64,000 nucleotides of DNA, from positions 1-64,000 of the forward strand of contig CAZQLL010000008.1 in NCBI GenBank assembly GCA_964594125.1. The letters run 5' to 3'. A model generated the notes under the pieces. That model saw only the letters and a list, made by a program, of their open reading frames with translations, did no database searches and was not told where the DNA came from. This document shows positions 44,642 through 53,116 of the stretch, one piece after another. This DNA is from CAVRZJ01 sp964594125. GTDB taxonomy: Bacteria > Acidobacteriota > Thermoanaerobaculia > Thermoanaerobaculales > Thermoanaerobaculaceae. Each line of letters starts with the position of its first letter. Position 1 is the stretch's first letter. Position numbers and translations under genes: made by a program.

Positions 44642-47525
44642 GCCGCGCGAGATCACGGAGAGCTTCCGCATCGAGCGCGTCTTGAAGTCCTCGCGCTCCG
44701 GCATCGTCTTCCGCGCCGTCGACCCCGCCACCGCAGAGCCCGTGGCCATCAAGCTGATCCCTGCGCCGCCGGCCGCCGGCGCGGCGGCCGCGCGGGCGCG
44801 CTTCGCCGCGCTCGCCGAGCTCCTCCGGCTGCTGCAGCCGGACGGCTTCCCGCCGCTGCGCGACCATGGCTTCACCCCCGACGGCAGCGCGTTCCTGGTG
44901 ATGGACCTCGTCGAGGCCGCCCGCCTCGACACCCTCTCCGGCCTGGACGCGCGGCGCGCCGTCGCGCTGCTGCTGCCGGTGCTCGATGCGCTCGCCGTGC
45001 TCGCGTCGAAGGGACTGCACCATGGCAACGTCGCGCCCGACAACGTGCTCGTCGGGGTAAACGACCGCGTCTTCGTGGTCGGCCTCGGCTCGGCGGCGTT
45101 CCGCCCGCCCGGCTCGCTCACCCGCGCGGTGCTCGACGACGACGCGGCGCGCTTCGTCGCCCCCGAGTGTTTCGCGTCCGGCGACGGTCCCGCCGCCGAG
45201 GGGTGGCGCAGCGACCTGTGGGCCGCCGCGCTCGCGCTCGCCACGGTGCTCGGCGCCGAGGTCGCCGGCGTCGACGGTCCCGCGCCGACGGTCGCCCTGC
45301 CGCCGGCCGCCGCGGCTTCGCTGCCGGATCCCGACGCCGTGTGCGCGTTGATCGAGGCGTGCCTCCGGCGCGAGCCCGGCCAGCGTCCGTCGTCGCTCGC
45401 CGCGGTGCGCGACGCCCTCGAGGCCGTGCTCGCGGGGGGCCGCGGCGAGCCGCCGCAGCCCGCAGCCGGCGTCGCGACGCCCCCGCCCGCCGCGGCCAGC
45501 TCGCGCCCGGCGGCGCCGCCGGCCCCCGCCCCTGCCGCTGCCGCCGTGGAGGAGGTGGAGTGGGAGGTGCCGGAAGGCGCCCCGGCGTGGCTGCAGGAGA
45601 GCCAGGTCGTGGCGCAGGCGCCCGAGCCGCGCGCGCCGGAGCCCCGTCCGGCGCCCGCGCGCGACGAGCGCGAGGACACCAACCCGGTGCCGCCGCAGCG
45701 GCGCTCCGAGCTGCCCCCTGCCGGCCCGGCCGGGCCGGCCGCGCCCGCTCCACCCGTCGGCGCCCCGGCGCCGCTGCCGACACCGGTGGTCGCGGCGGCG
45801 GCGCCGGCCGCGCCGGCGCCCGCCGCGGCGCCTCCGGTGGCGCAGCAGCAGGAGAAGGCCGCAGCGCCCCCGCCGGCAGCGCCCGGCTTCGCTCCCGACG
45901 AGAGACCGGTTCCGAAGGTCCCCGGGTTGCGGCCCGATCAGCGCCAGGCCATCGTCATCCCTGCCTCGCTGCGCCACCACGAGGCCGCCCCGGTGTCGCC
46001 GGCAGCACCGGCGCCGCCGCCGGACGGCGCGGCGTCCGCTGCCGGCCCGCCGCCGGGGCCCGCCGCAGCAACGGCGTCTCCCCCGGAGACCGAAGCGCCG
46101 CCTCCCGCATCGGCGGCCCCCGCACCGGCGGCGTCCGCGGCACCGGCCGGCGCTTCCGACGGCGACACCGCGCCGGCCGCCGGGGAGACCGACGAGGCCG
46201 CGGCGGTGGCCGAGCCGCAACGCCCGCCGGCCGCCGCCGCTCCGGCTCGGCGCGGCGCCGCCCTGCGGCCGTGGATGCTGCTCACGGTCGCGGCGGCGCT
46301 CGCGCTGGTGGCCGCGGGCGGTGTCGTCGGCGTCCGGATGGCCGCGACGCGGCGGGCCGCACTGCCGGCGCCGGTCCCGTTGCCGACGCGCCCGCGGCCG
46401 ACGGCGGTCCCTCAGGCGGTGGCCTCCGCCGCGGCGCTCGATCGCCTCGAGGCCGCCGAGGCGGCGCTCGCCGCGGGCGACGCAGCCGCCGCGCAGGAGG
46501 CACTGGCGGCGATCACCCCAGAGGAAGAGCTCGCCTTCGCGCCGGCCGACGCGAGCCGCTGCAACGCCGCGCGCTCGGCGGTCAACCGGATGCGCCGCGA
46601 GGCCGCCCTTGCCGCACTGCAACAGGCGCTCGGCGGCGGCAACCTGCGCGCCGCGCGCGACGTCCTGCGGCGGCTCACCCGCGAGGACGAGGCCGCGCTC
46701 GCCGGCGACCCGGACGCCGCCCAGACGCTGGAGGAGGCACGGCGCGCCATCAACCTGCTCGGCGCCGCCACCCGCACGCAACAGGCCGGAAACAACGCAC
46801 AGGCGCTGGAGCACGCCGCCGCGCTCGCCGCGCTGGTGCCGCGTTCGGCCCAGGCGGCGGAGCTGCGCGAGCAGGCGGCGGCGGCGCTCGAGCGCGACGC
46901 CGAGGCGCTGGCCGCGCGCGGCCAGTTCGAGCTCGCCCGCGAGCGCCTCGACACCGTGGCGCGCCACTGGTCCACCCGCCCCGGCCTGCCGGCGCGCCTC
47001 GAGCGCCTGCGGACCGCGCAGGCCAACGACCAGCGTCTCACGGCGCTGCTCGCCGAGGCCGAGAAGGCCGCCGCCGAGCGCCGCCCCGACCGCGGCCTCG
47101 AGCTCCTCCGCTCGGCGGCGCCGCCGGCATACCTCGAGCCGCGTTTCCGGGAGACGAGGCAGCGTCTCGAGGCGGTGCTGCGCGAGGTCGATGCCAACCC
47201 GCCCGTGATCGAGCTTCCCGCGTCGCTGAAGCTGGAGTACTCCAAGAACAAGGCCTTTCTGCTCACCGTCCGCATCAGCGACGACCACGCGGTCAAGGCG
47301 GCGTCGGTGTTCCTGCGGGTCAAGGACGCCACTGCATTCAAGGAGCTGGCGATGCGGCGGGCGCAGGAGACCGAGTGGACCGCCGAGATCACGCCGGCGC
47401 TGCACGAGAACAAGGCGGTCGAGCTCTACGTGGTCGCCAGCGACCAGTCCGGCCACACCGGCCAGCTCGGCAGCGCGCAGCAGCCGCTGGCGCTGAAGAA
47501 GAAGTGGGGCATCTTCGGCAGGTAG
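44628..47525 (+). CDS. membrane pseudokinase with periplasmic solenoid
   Basis: 965 aa. The N-terminal Hanks-kinase fold keeps VAIK (K42), but the catalytic loop reads HGNVAPDN (H132-N139; D and K replaced) and DFG is GLG (152-154), so it should not phosphorylate. A long Ala/Pro linker leads to a TM helix (about 550-571). Helical repeats follow (AALQQALGGGNLRAARDVLR, ARGQFELARERLDTVARHW), then a C-terminal beta domain (FLLTVRISDDHAVKAASVFL; AVELYVVASDQSGHTGQLG) of Ig-like type. The ATG at 44628 follows GGAGGGG; a GTG at 44583 is the alternative. Possibly CRP-controlled. Confidence 0.8.
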   Translation: MPAPEPREITESFRIERVLKSSRSGIVFRAVDPATAEPVAIKLIPAPPAAGAAAARARFAALAELLRLLQPDGFPPLRDHGFTPDGSAFLVMDLVEAARLDTLSGLDARRAVALLLPVLDALAVLASKGLHHGNVAPDNVLVGVNDRVFVVGLGSAAFRPPGSLTRAVLDDDAARFVAPECFASGDGPAAEGWRSDLWAAALALATVLGAEVAGVDGPAPTVALPPAAAASLPDPDAVCALIEACLRREPGQRPSSLAAVRDALEAVLAGGRGEPPQPAAGVATPPPAAASSRPAAPPAPAPAAAAVEEVEWEVPEGAPAWLQESQVVAQAPEPRAPEPRPAPARDEREDTNPVPPQRRSELPPAGPAGPAAPAPPVGAPAPLPTPVVAAAAPAAPAPAAAPPVAQQQEKAAAPPPAAPGFAPDERPVPKVPGLRPDQRQAIVIPASLRHHEAAPVSPAAPAPPPDGAASAAGPPPGPAAATASPPETEAPPPASAAPAPAASAAPAGASDGDTAPAAGETDEAAAVAEPQRPPAAAAPARRGAALRPWMLLTVAAALALVAAGGVVGVRMAATRRAALPAPVPLPTRPRPTAVPQAVASAAALDRLEAAEAALAAGDAAAAQEALAAITPEEELAFAPADASRCNAARSAVNRMRREAALAALQQALGGGNLRAARDVLRRLTREDEAALAGDPDAAQTLEEARRAINLLGAATRTQQAGNNAQALEHAAALAALVPRSAQAAELREQAAAALERDAEALAARGQFELARERLDTVARHWSTRPGLPARLERLRTAQANDQRLTALLAEAEKAAAERRPDRGLELLRSAAPPAYLEPRFRETRQRLEAVLREVDANPPVIELPASLKLEYSKNKAFLLTVRISDDHAVKAASVFLRVKDATAFKELAMRRAQETEWTAEITPALHENKAVELYVVASDQSGHTGQLGSAQQPLALKKKWGIFGR

Positions 47526-47647
47526 GGCAGCTCAACGCTCAAAGCTCAAGGTTCGAGGTTCAGGGTCCAGAGGCCGAAGCCAATGGGCCGGAAGGGAGGC
47601 GTGTCGCTCGCTGCAGCCAGTGTGCCAGGGGCTGCGAGAATTGAACT

Positions 47648-49375
<1,728 letters not shown>

Positions 49376-49417
49376 ATCGCGGCGTCCTTCCTCCGCTGCC
49401 GCAAACGGGCGGACGCC

Positions 49418-49426
49418 ATCGTAGCA
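49418..49426 (-). promoter_or_regulatory. extended -10 for glnS
   Basis: TGC-TACGAT on the minus strand (hexamer 49423 to 49418), giving a leader of about 36 nt that carries GGAAGGA. Confidence 0.45.
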
Positions 49427-49530
49427 CCGCGCCGGCGCTCATCGGCGCCACCGCCGGGAACAGACCGCCCGCTGCCCGCTGTTCTCTCAGGCGGCCGGCG
49501 GCCCGCCGGTCCCCCCCGAGGGAGGCACTG

Positions 49531-50454
49531 ATGTCGATCCGAGCCGTCAAGCGGTTGAGCCGCTCGCTCCCCACGCTGGAGGGTGCCGGAGTGCACCTGC
49601 GGCGCGCGTTCGGGTTCGGCGACACCGCCGAGACCGACCCGTTCCTGCTCTTCGACGACTTCCGCAACGACCGTCCCGAGGAGTACCTCGCCGGCTTCCC
49701 CTGGCACCCGCACCGCGGCATCGAGACGATCACCTACGTGCTCGCGGGCACCGTCGAACACGGCGACTCTCTCGGCAACCGCGGCGCGCTCGGCGCCGGC
49801 GACGTGCAGTGGATGACTGCGGGCTCCGGCATCGTCCACCAGGAGATGCCGAAAGGCGACCTGGCCGGGCGGATGCACGGCTTCCAGCTCTGGGCCAACC
49901 TCCCGGCCACCCTCAAGATGACCGCGCCCCGCTACCAGGACGTCAAGGACGCCGACATCCCCGAGGTGACAGACGACGACGGCACCACCGCGCGCATCAT
50001 CTGCGGCAGTTTCTGGGGCAAGACCGGGCCGGTGGACGGGATCGCCGCCGAGCCGCGCTACCTCGACGTTTCCGTGCCCCCGGGGCGCCGCAAGGTCCTC
50101 CCGGTCGAGACCACCCGTCACGCGTTCGCGTACGTGTTCGCCGGCTCTGGCCGGTTTGCCAACGCCTCGGAGCCGCGCGCCGTCCTCACCGACCGCGTCG
50201 GCAGCGGCGAGCCAACCGACTGGGAGCGCGCCGACAACCGCTGCCTGATCGTCTTCGACCGCGGCGACGAGGTGATCGTCGAGGCCGGCGATGAGGGGAT
50301 CCGCTTCCTCCTCGTCTCCGGCAAGCCGCTGCAGGAGCCGGTGGCGTGGCGCGGGCCGATCGTGATGAACACCCCGGAGGAGCTGCAGCAGGCGTTCGCC
50401 GAGCTGCGCGACGGCACGTTCCTGCGCCACGGCGCGGCGGGCGGCGCGCGCTGA
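49531..50454 (+). CDS. pirin-family bicupin protein
   Basis: 307 aa. The N-terminal cupin has FPWHPHRGIETITYVLAGTV and the metal ligands in DVQWMTAGSGIVHQEMP. The C-terminal cupin has HAFAYVFAGSGRF and DEVIVEAGDEGIRFLLVSGK. Pirins are Fe-dependent quercetinase-like or redox-sensing proteins whose bacterial roles are mostly unknown. GAGGGAGG precedes the ATG. Transcribed alone. Confidence 0.88.
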   Translation: MSIRAVKRLSRSLPTLEGAGVHLRRAFGFGDTAETDPFLLFDDFRNDRPEEYLAGFPWHPHRGIETITYVLAGTVEHGDSLGNRGALGAGDVQWMTAGSGIVHQEMPKGDLAGRMHGFQLWANLPATLKMTAPRYQDVKDADIPEVTDDDGTTARIICGSFWGKTGPVDGIAAEPRYLDVSVPPGRRKVLPVETTRHAFAYVFAGSGRFANASEPRAVLTDRVGSGEPTDWERADNRCLIVFDRGDEVIVEAGDEGIRFLLVSGKPLQEPVAWRGPIVMNTPEELQQAFAELRDGTFLRHGAAGGAR

Positions 50455-50569
50455 CCTGCTCCGCCCGGAAGCCGTCGCGGCGCGCGCAGCGTCCCGGAAG
50501 CAGCAGCACCCAGGCGGCCTCAGTGCCTTCACGGCGCCGCGCGGCGCCACCCACCGGGCGCTCGTGATT

Positions 50570-50575
50570 TACAAT
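50570..50575 (+). promoter_or_regulatory. -10 element of the nucleotidyltransferase module
   Basis: TACAAT, with GGGGAGG about 8 nt downstream of the predicted transcription start and CTG 50593 as the likely start codon. Confidence 0.4.
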
Positions 50576-50592
50576 CGGGACGGGGAGGACAT

Positions 50593-51066
50593 CTGGAGCT
50601 CGACGACCTCCTGCGGCTGCTGCAGGCCTTCCATGACCACGAGGTGGAGTACGTGCTCGTGGGCGCCGCAGCGCTCAACGTGCACAACATCGTGCGCGCC
50701 ACGGATGACGCCGACGTGTTCGTGCGGCCGGAGGCTGCGAACATTGCGCGCCTCAGGGAGGCGCTGCTGGCCACGTTCGGCGACCCGGAGATCGACAAGA
50801 TCACGGCCGACGATCTCCTGGGCGAGTACCCTGCCGTCCAGTACGTGACGCCCGACGGCCAGTTCCAGCTCGACATCCTGACGCGGCTCGGCGAGGCGTT
50901 TGCGTGGGACGACCTCGAGTCGGAGGTGGTCCTGGTGCGGTCGGTCCCGGTCCGCGTGGCCACCCCGCTGACGCTGTACCGCATGAAGTGCGCCACGGTT
51001 CGTCCGAAGGACCGTCTCGACGCACTGATGCTCCGCGAGGCGTTCGGAATGAAGGACGAGGACTGA
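50593..51066 (+). CDS. nucleotidyltransferase-fold protein with apparent CTG start
   Basis: 157 aa from CTG 50593. EVEYVLVGAAALNVHN is followed by the DxD acidic pair D39/D41 (DDADVFV) of minimal nucleotidyltransferases related to AbiEii-type and antitoxin proteins. No ATG, GTG or TTG occurs in frame before GTG 50644, and starting there would remove the first helix (ELDDLLRLLQAFHDH). GGGGAGG lies 5 nt before the CTG, supporting initiation there or a recent ATG loss. Followed after 8 nt by a 66-aa gene. Confidence 0.65.
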   Translation: MELDDLLRLLQAFHDHEVEYVLVGAAALNVHNIVRATDDADVFVRPEAANIARLREALLATFGDPEIDKITADDLLGEYPAVQYVTPDGQFQLDILTRLGEAFAWDDLESEVVLVRSVPVRVATPLTLYRMKCATVRPKDRLDALMLREAFGMKDED

Positions 51067-51074
51067 CGCGGGCC

Positions 51075-51275
51075 ATGCCGGTGACACGGTATCGTTCAGC
51101 CGACCAGATGCCGGGTCCCGCCCCGGTCGAGACGGGCTCCGAGGCGCACTGGGAACGGATCGAACGGGTGTGGCGGCGCGCCGCACTCCTCGCAACGCGC
51201 AGGCGCGAGCCCGGCGTCCGCCGGATCACGCGGGTGACCCGGCGCGACCGCGAGCCGCTTCGCGACCGGAGCTGA
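51075..51275 (+). CDS. small partner protein of the nucleotidyltransferase
   Basis: 66 aa, starting MPVTRYRSADQMPGP and rich in Arg (RIERVWRRAALLATRRREPG). I recall similar short proteins next to nucleotidyltransferase genes, so a two-gene module is likely. No catalytic motif. The following frame overlaps nothing, and a VOC remnant starts 5 nt later. Confidence 0.5.
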   Translation: MPVTRYRSADQMPGPAPVETGSEAHWERIERVWRRAALLATRRREPGVRRITRVTRRDREPLRDRS

Positions 51276-51279
51276 CTGC

Positions 51280-51510
51280 ATGAGCCTTCGCAGCGGCGCC
51301 TGTCGCCTGCGCTCGGCGCCGCCGCCGCCCGGCTCCACCAGGACGTGCCACCTCGAGATCCTCCACCCCACGCGCGCAGCCCTCGCCAACGCGCGGCGCC
51401 GCCTGCTCACCGCCGGCCACCCGATCGAGGGCGCGAGCGGCGACGGCGTCCTTGAGGCGCTCCACCTTCGCGACCCCGACGGCAACGGCGTCGCCGAGCA
51501 GCGCACTTGA
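51280..51510 (+). pseudogene. remnant of a VOC/glyoxalase-family dioxygenase
   Basis: The open frame encodes HLEILHPTRAALANARRRLL and GVLEALHLRDPDGNGVAEQR. These match one half-domain of catechol-2,3-dioxygenase-like VOC proteins (ligand Glu expected after GNGV). The N-terminal domains are absent and the end diverges after the DPDGNGV motif, so this is a fragment. The -35 of the methionine operon promoter overlaps its last codons. Confidence 0.55.
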
Positions 51511-51535
51511 CAGCCGGCCGCCGGGCTGGTAAAAA
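51507..51535 (+). promoter_or_regulatory. strong promoter of the methionine operon
   Basis: Perfect -35 TTGACA (51507-51512), 17 bp, TAAAAA (51530-51535) with extended TGG. The predicted start near 51542 lies 4 nt before the leader-peptide ATG. Confidence 0.75.
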
Positions 51536-51545
51536 ACTCGACCCA

Positions 51546-51626
51546 ATGAGGCGGAGCCTCTCCCTCGTCGTGAGCATGCGCATGCGCACCATGCGGGCGA
51601 GGGGCGGTCCGTCCATGCCGATCTAG
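51546..51626 (+). CDS. methionine-rich leader peptide
   Basis: 26 codons plus TAG. Met is at positions 1, 11, 13, 16 and 24, with the cluster SMRMRTM at 10-16. The ATG lies about 5 nt from the predicted mRNA start without a ribosome site, so initiation would be near-leaderless. It is followed 28 nt later by a terminator and then metY. The layout matches amino-acid leader peptides (trp, his, leu), here for methionine. Its sequence has no other recognisable role. Confidence 0.7.
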   Translation: MRRSLSLVVSMRMRTMRARGGPSMPI

Positions 51627-51657
51627 GCACTCCAGGACACCACGGACCACCCGGACC
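51606..51657 (+). promoter_or_regulatory. candidate switching segments of the attenuator
   Basis: GGTCCG (51606-51611, inside leader codons 21-22) is complementary to CGGACC at two places: 51643-51648, extendable to 10 pairs over 51602-51612/51642-51652, and 51652-51657, which overlaps the terminator 5' arm. Ribosome position on the Met codons could decide which pairing forms. Confidence 0.5.
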
Positions 51658-51687
51658 CGCGAGACACCTCGCGGGTCTCTTGCTTTT
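51654..51687 (+). terminator. rho-independent terminator (attenuator) before metY
   Basis: GACCCGCGAG (51654-51663) and CTCGCGGGTC (51668-51677) form a perfect 10-bp stem with loop ACAC, followed by TCTTGCTTTT. It lies between the leader peptide and metY, so it must be bypassed for operon expression. Confidence 0.85.
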
Positions 51688-51720
51688 CGACCGGCCGTAC
51701 GAACCGAGAGGAGAACCCCG

Positions 51721-51840
51721 ATGCGAATGTGCAGCCCGACCCCGGCCGCCCCGAACGCCACGACACCCGACCGCCGCGCACGAGCGCGAGAAAGGACGAA
51801 CCACCATGGCCACCCGCCACGAGAGCGGCTATCGGTTTGA
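51721..51840 (+). CDS. second short ORF overlapping the metY start
   Basis: 39 codons opening Met-Arg-Met-Cys-Ser, behind a strong GAGAGGAG ribosome site that is better than metY's own. It ends 32 nt inside metY in another frame. Its early Met and Cys codons and its position suggest translational control of metY by Met/Cys supply, but it could be incidental. Confidence 0.4.
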   Translation: MRMCSPTPAAPNATTPDRRARARERTNHHGHPPRERLSV

Positions 51841-53116
51841 CACCCTGCAGGTGCACGCGGGCCAGGATCCCGCCCCGGGCACCAACGCCCGCGCCGTTCC
51901 GATCTACCAGACCACGTCGTACACGTTCGACAGCGCCGAGCACGGCGCCGCCCTCTTCGCCCTCCGGCAGCCCGGCAACATCTACACCCGCATCCAGAAT
52001 CCCACCACCGACGTCTTCGAGAGGCGCGTCGCCGCGCTCGAGGACGGCGCCGCGGCGCTCGCCACGGCGAGCGGCCAGGCGGCGCAGCTCATCGCCATCG
52101 CGACGCTCGCCGAGGCCGGCGACACCATCGTCTCATCGTCGTCGCTGTACGGCGGCACCTACAACCAGCTCAAGGTGTCGCTGCCGCGGCTCGGCATCGC
52201 CACCCGCTTCGTGCCGGTCGCCGACCTCGACGCCTGGGCGGCGGCGATCGACGCGCGCACGAAGGCGCTGTACGTCGAGACGATCGGCAACCCGAGCTTC
52301 GACGTGCCCGATCTCGCGGCGCTCGCGGCACTGGCGCACGACCACCGCATCCCGCTGGTGGTCGACAACACCTTCGGGTGCTGCGGCTACCTGTGCCGGC
52401 CGATCGAGCACGGCGCCGACATCGTGGTCGCCTCCGCCACCAAGTGGATCGGCGGCCACGGCACGTCGATCGGCGGCGTGATCGTCGACGCCGGCCGCTT
52501 CGACTGGAGCTCCGGGCGCTTCCCGGCGTTCACCGAGCCGTCGCCCGGCTACCACGGGCTGCGCTTCACCGAGGCGTTCGGCGAGCTCGCATTCATCGTC
52601 CGCGCCCGCGTCGAGGGGCTGCGCGACCTCGGCCCCTGCCTGTCCCCGTTCAACGCGTTCCTGCTGCTGCAGGGGCTCGAGACGCTGTCGCTGCGCGTGC
52701 AGCGCCACTGCGACAACGCCCTCGCGCTTGCGCGCTGGCTCTCCGTCCGCGCCGACGTCGCCTGGGTCCGCTACCCGGGGCTCGAGGGCGACCCCGCCCA
52801 CCGCAACGCCGCGCGCTACCTGCGGCACGGCTTCGGCGGCGTGCTCACCTTCGGCATCCGCGGCGGCCTCGCGGCGGGACGCGCGTTCATCGACGCGGTC
52901 GAGCTCGCCAGCCACCTCGCCAACGTCGGCGACGCCAGGACGCTGGTGATCCACCCGGCCTCCACCACCCACCAGCAGCTCTCCGACCCCGAGCAGCGTG
53001 CCTCAGGGATCACGCCGGATCTGATCCGCGTCTCGGTCGGGATCGAGGACCTCGCGGACATCACGGACGACTTCACGCGCTCGTTCGCGCAGGCGAAGGC
53101 GAGGGTGGCGGCATGA
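51806..53116 (+). CDS. metY: O-acetylhomoserine sulfhydrylase (aminocarboxypropyltransferase)
   Basis: 436 aa. PLP-dependent Cys/Met metabolism family: TRIQNPTTDVFERRVAALED, TLYVETIGNP-type YVETIGNPSFDVPD, VVDNTFGCCGYLCRPIEHGA, and the PLP lysine in VASATKWIGGHGTSIGG. Makes homocysteine from O-acetylhomoserine and sulfide. The ATG at 51806 follows AAAGGA and begins MATRHESGYRFDTLQVHAGQ. The TGA overlaps the start of the fusion gene. Confidence 0.95.
   Translation: MATRHESGYRFDTLQVHAGQDPAPGTNARAVPIYQTTSYTFDSAEHGAALFALRQPGNIYTRIQNPTTDVFERRVAALEDGAAALATASGQAAQLIAIATLAEAGDTIVSSSSLYGGTYNQLKVSLPRLGIATRFVPVADLDAWAAAIDARTKALYVETIGNPSFDVPDLAALAALAHDHRIPLVVDNTFGCCGYLCRPIEHGADIVVASATKWIGGHGTSIGGVIVDAGRFDWSSGRFPAFTEPSPGYHGLRFTEAFGELAFIVRARVEGLRDLGPCLSPFNAFLLLQGLETLSLRVQRHCDNALALARWLSVRADVAWVRYPGLEGDPAHRNAARYLRHGFGGVLTFGIRGGLAAGRAFIDAVELASHLANVGDARTLVIHPASTTHQQLSDPEQRASGITPDLIRVSVGIEDLADITDDFTRSFAQAKARVAA

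Noticed and set aside
47540..47570. tRNA fragment suggested by GGTTCGAGG
   Set aside because: No acceptor, D or anticodon arm can be drawn. The sequence is part of short GCTCAA/GGTTC direct repeats in a convergent gap.
51511..51805. SAM-I, SAM-II or T-box riboswitch upstream of metY
   Set aside because: I looked for the conserved cores and found none. The region is instead explained by a leader ORF and terminator. A covariance-model search would settle it.
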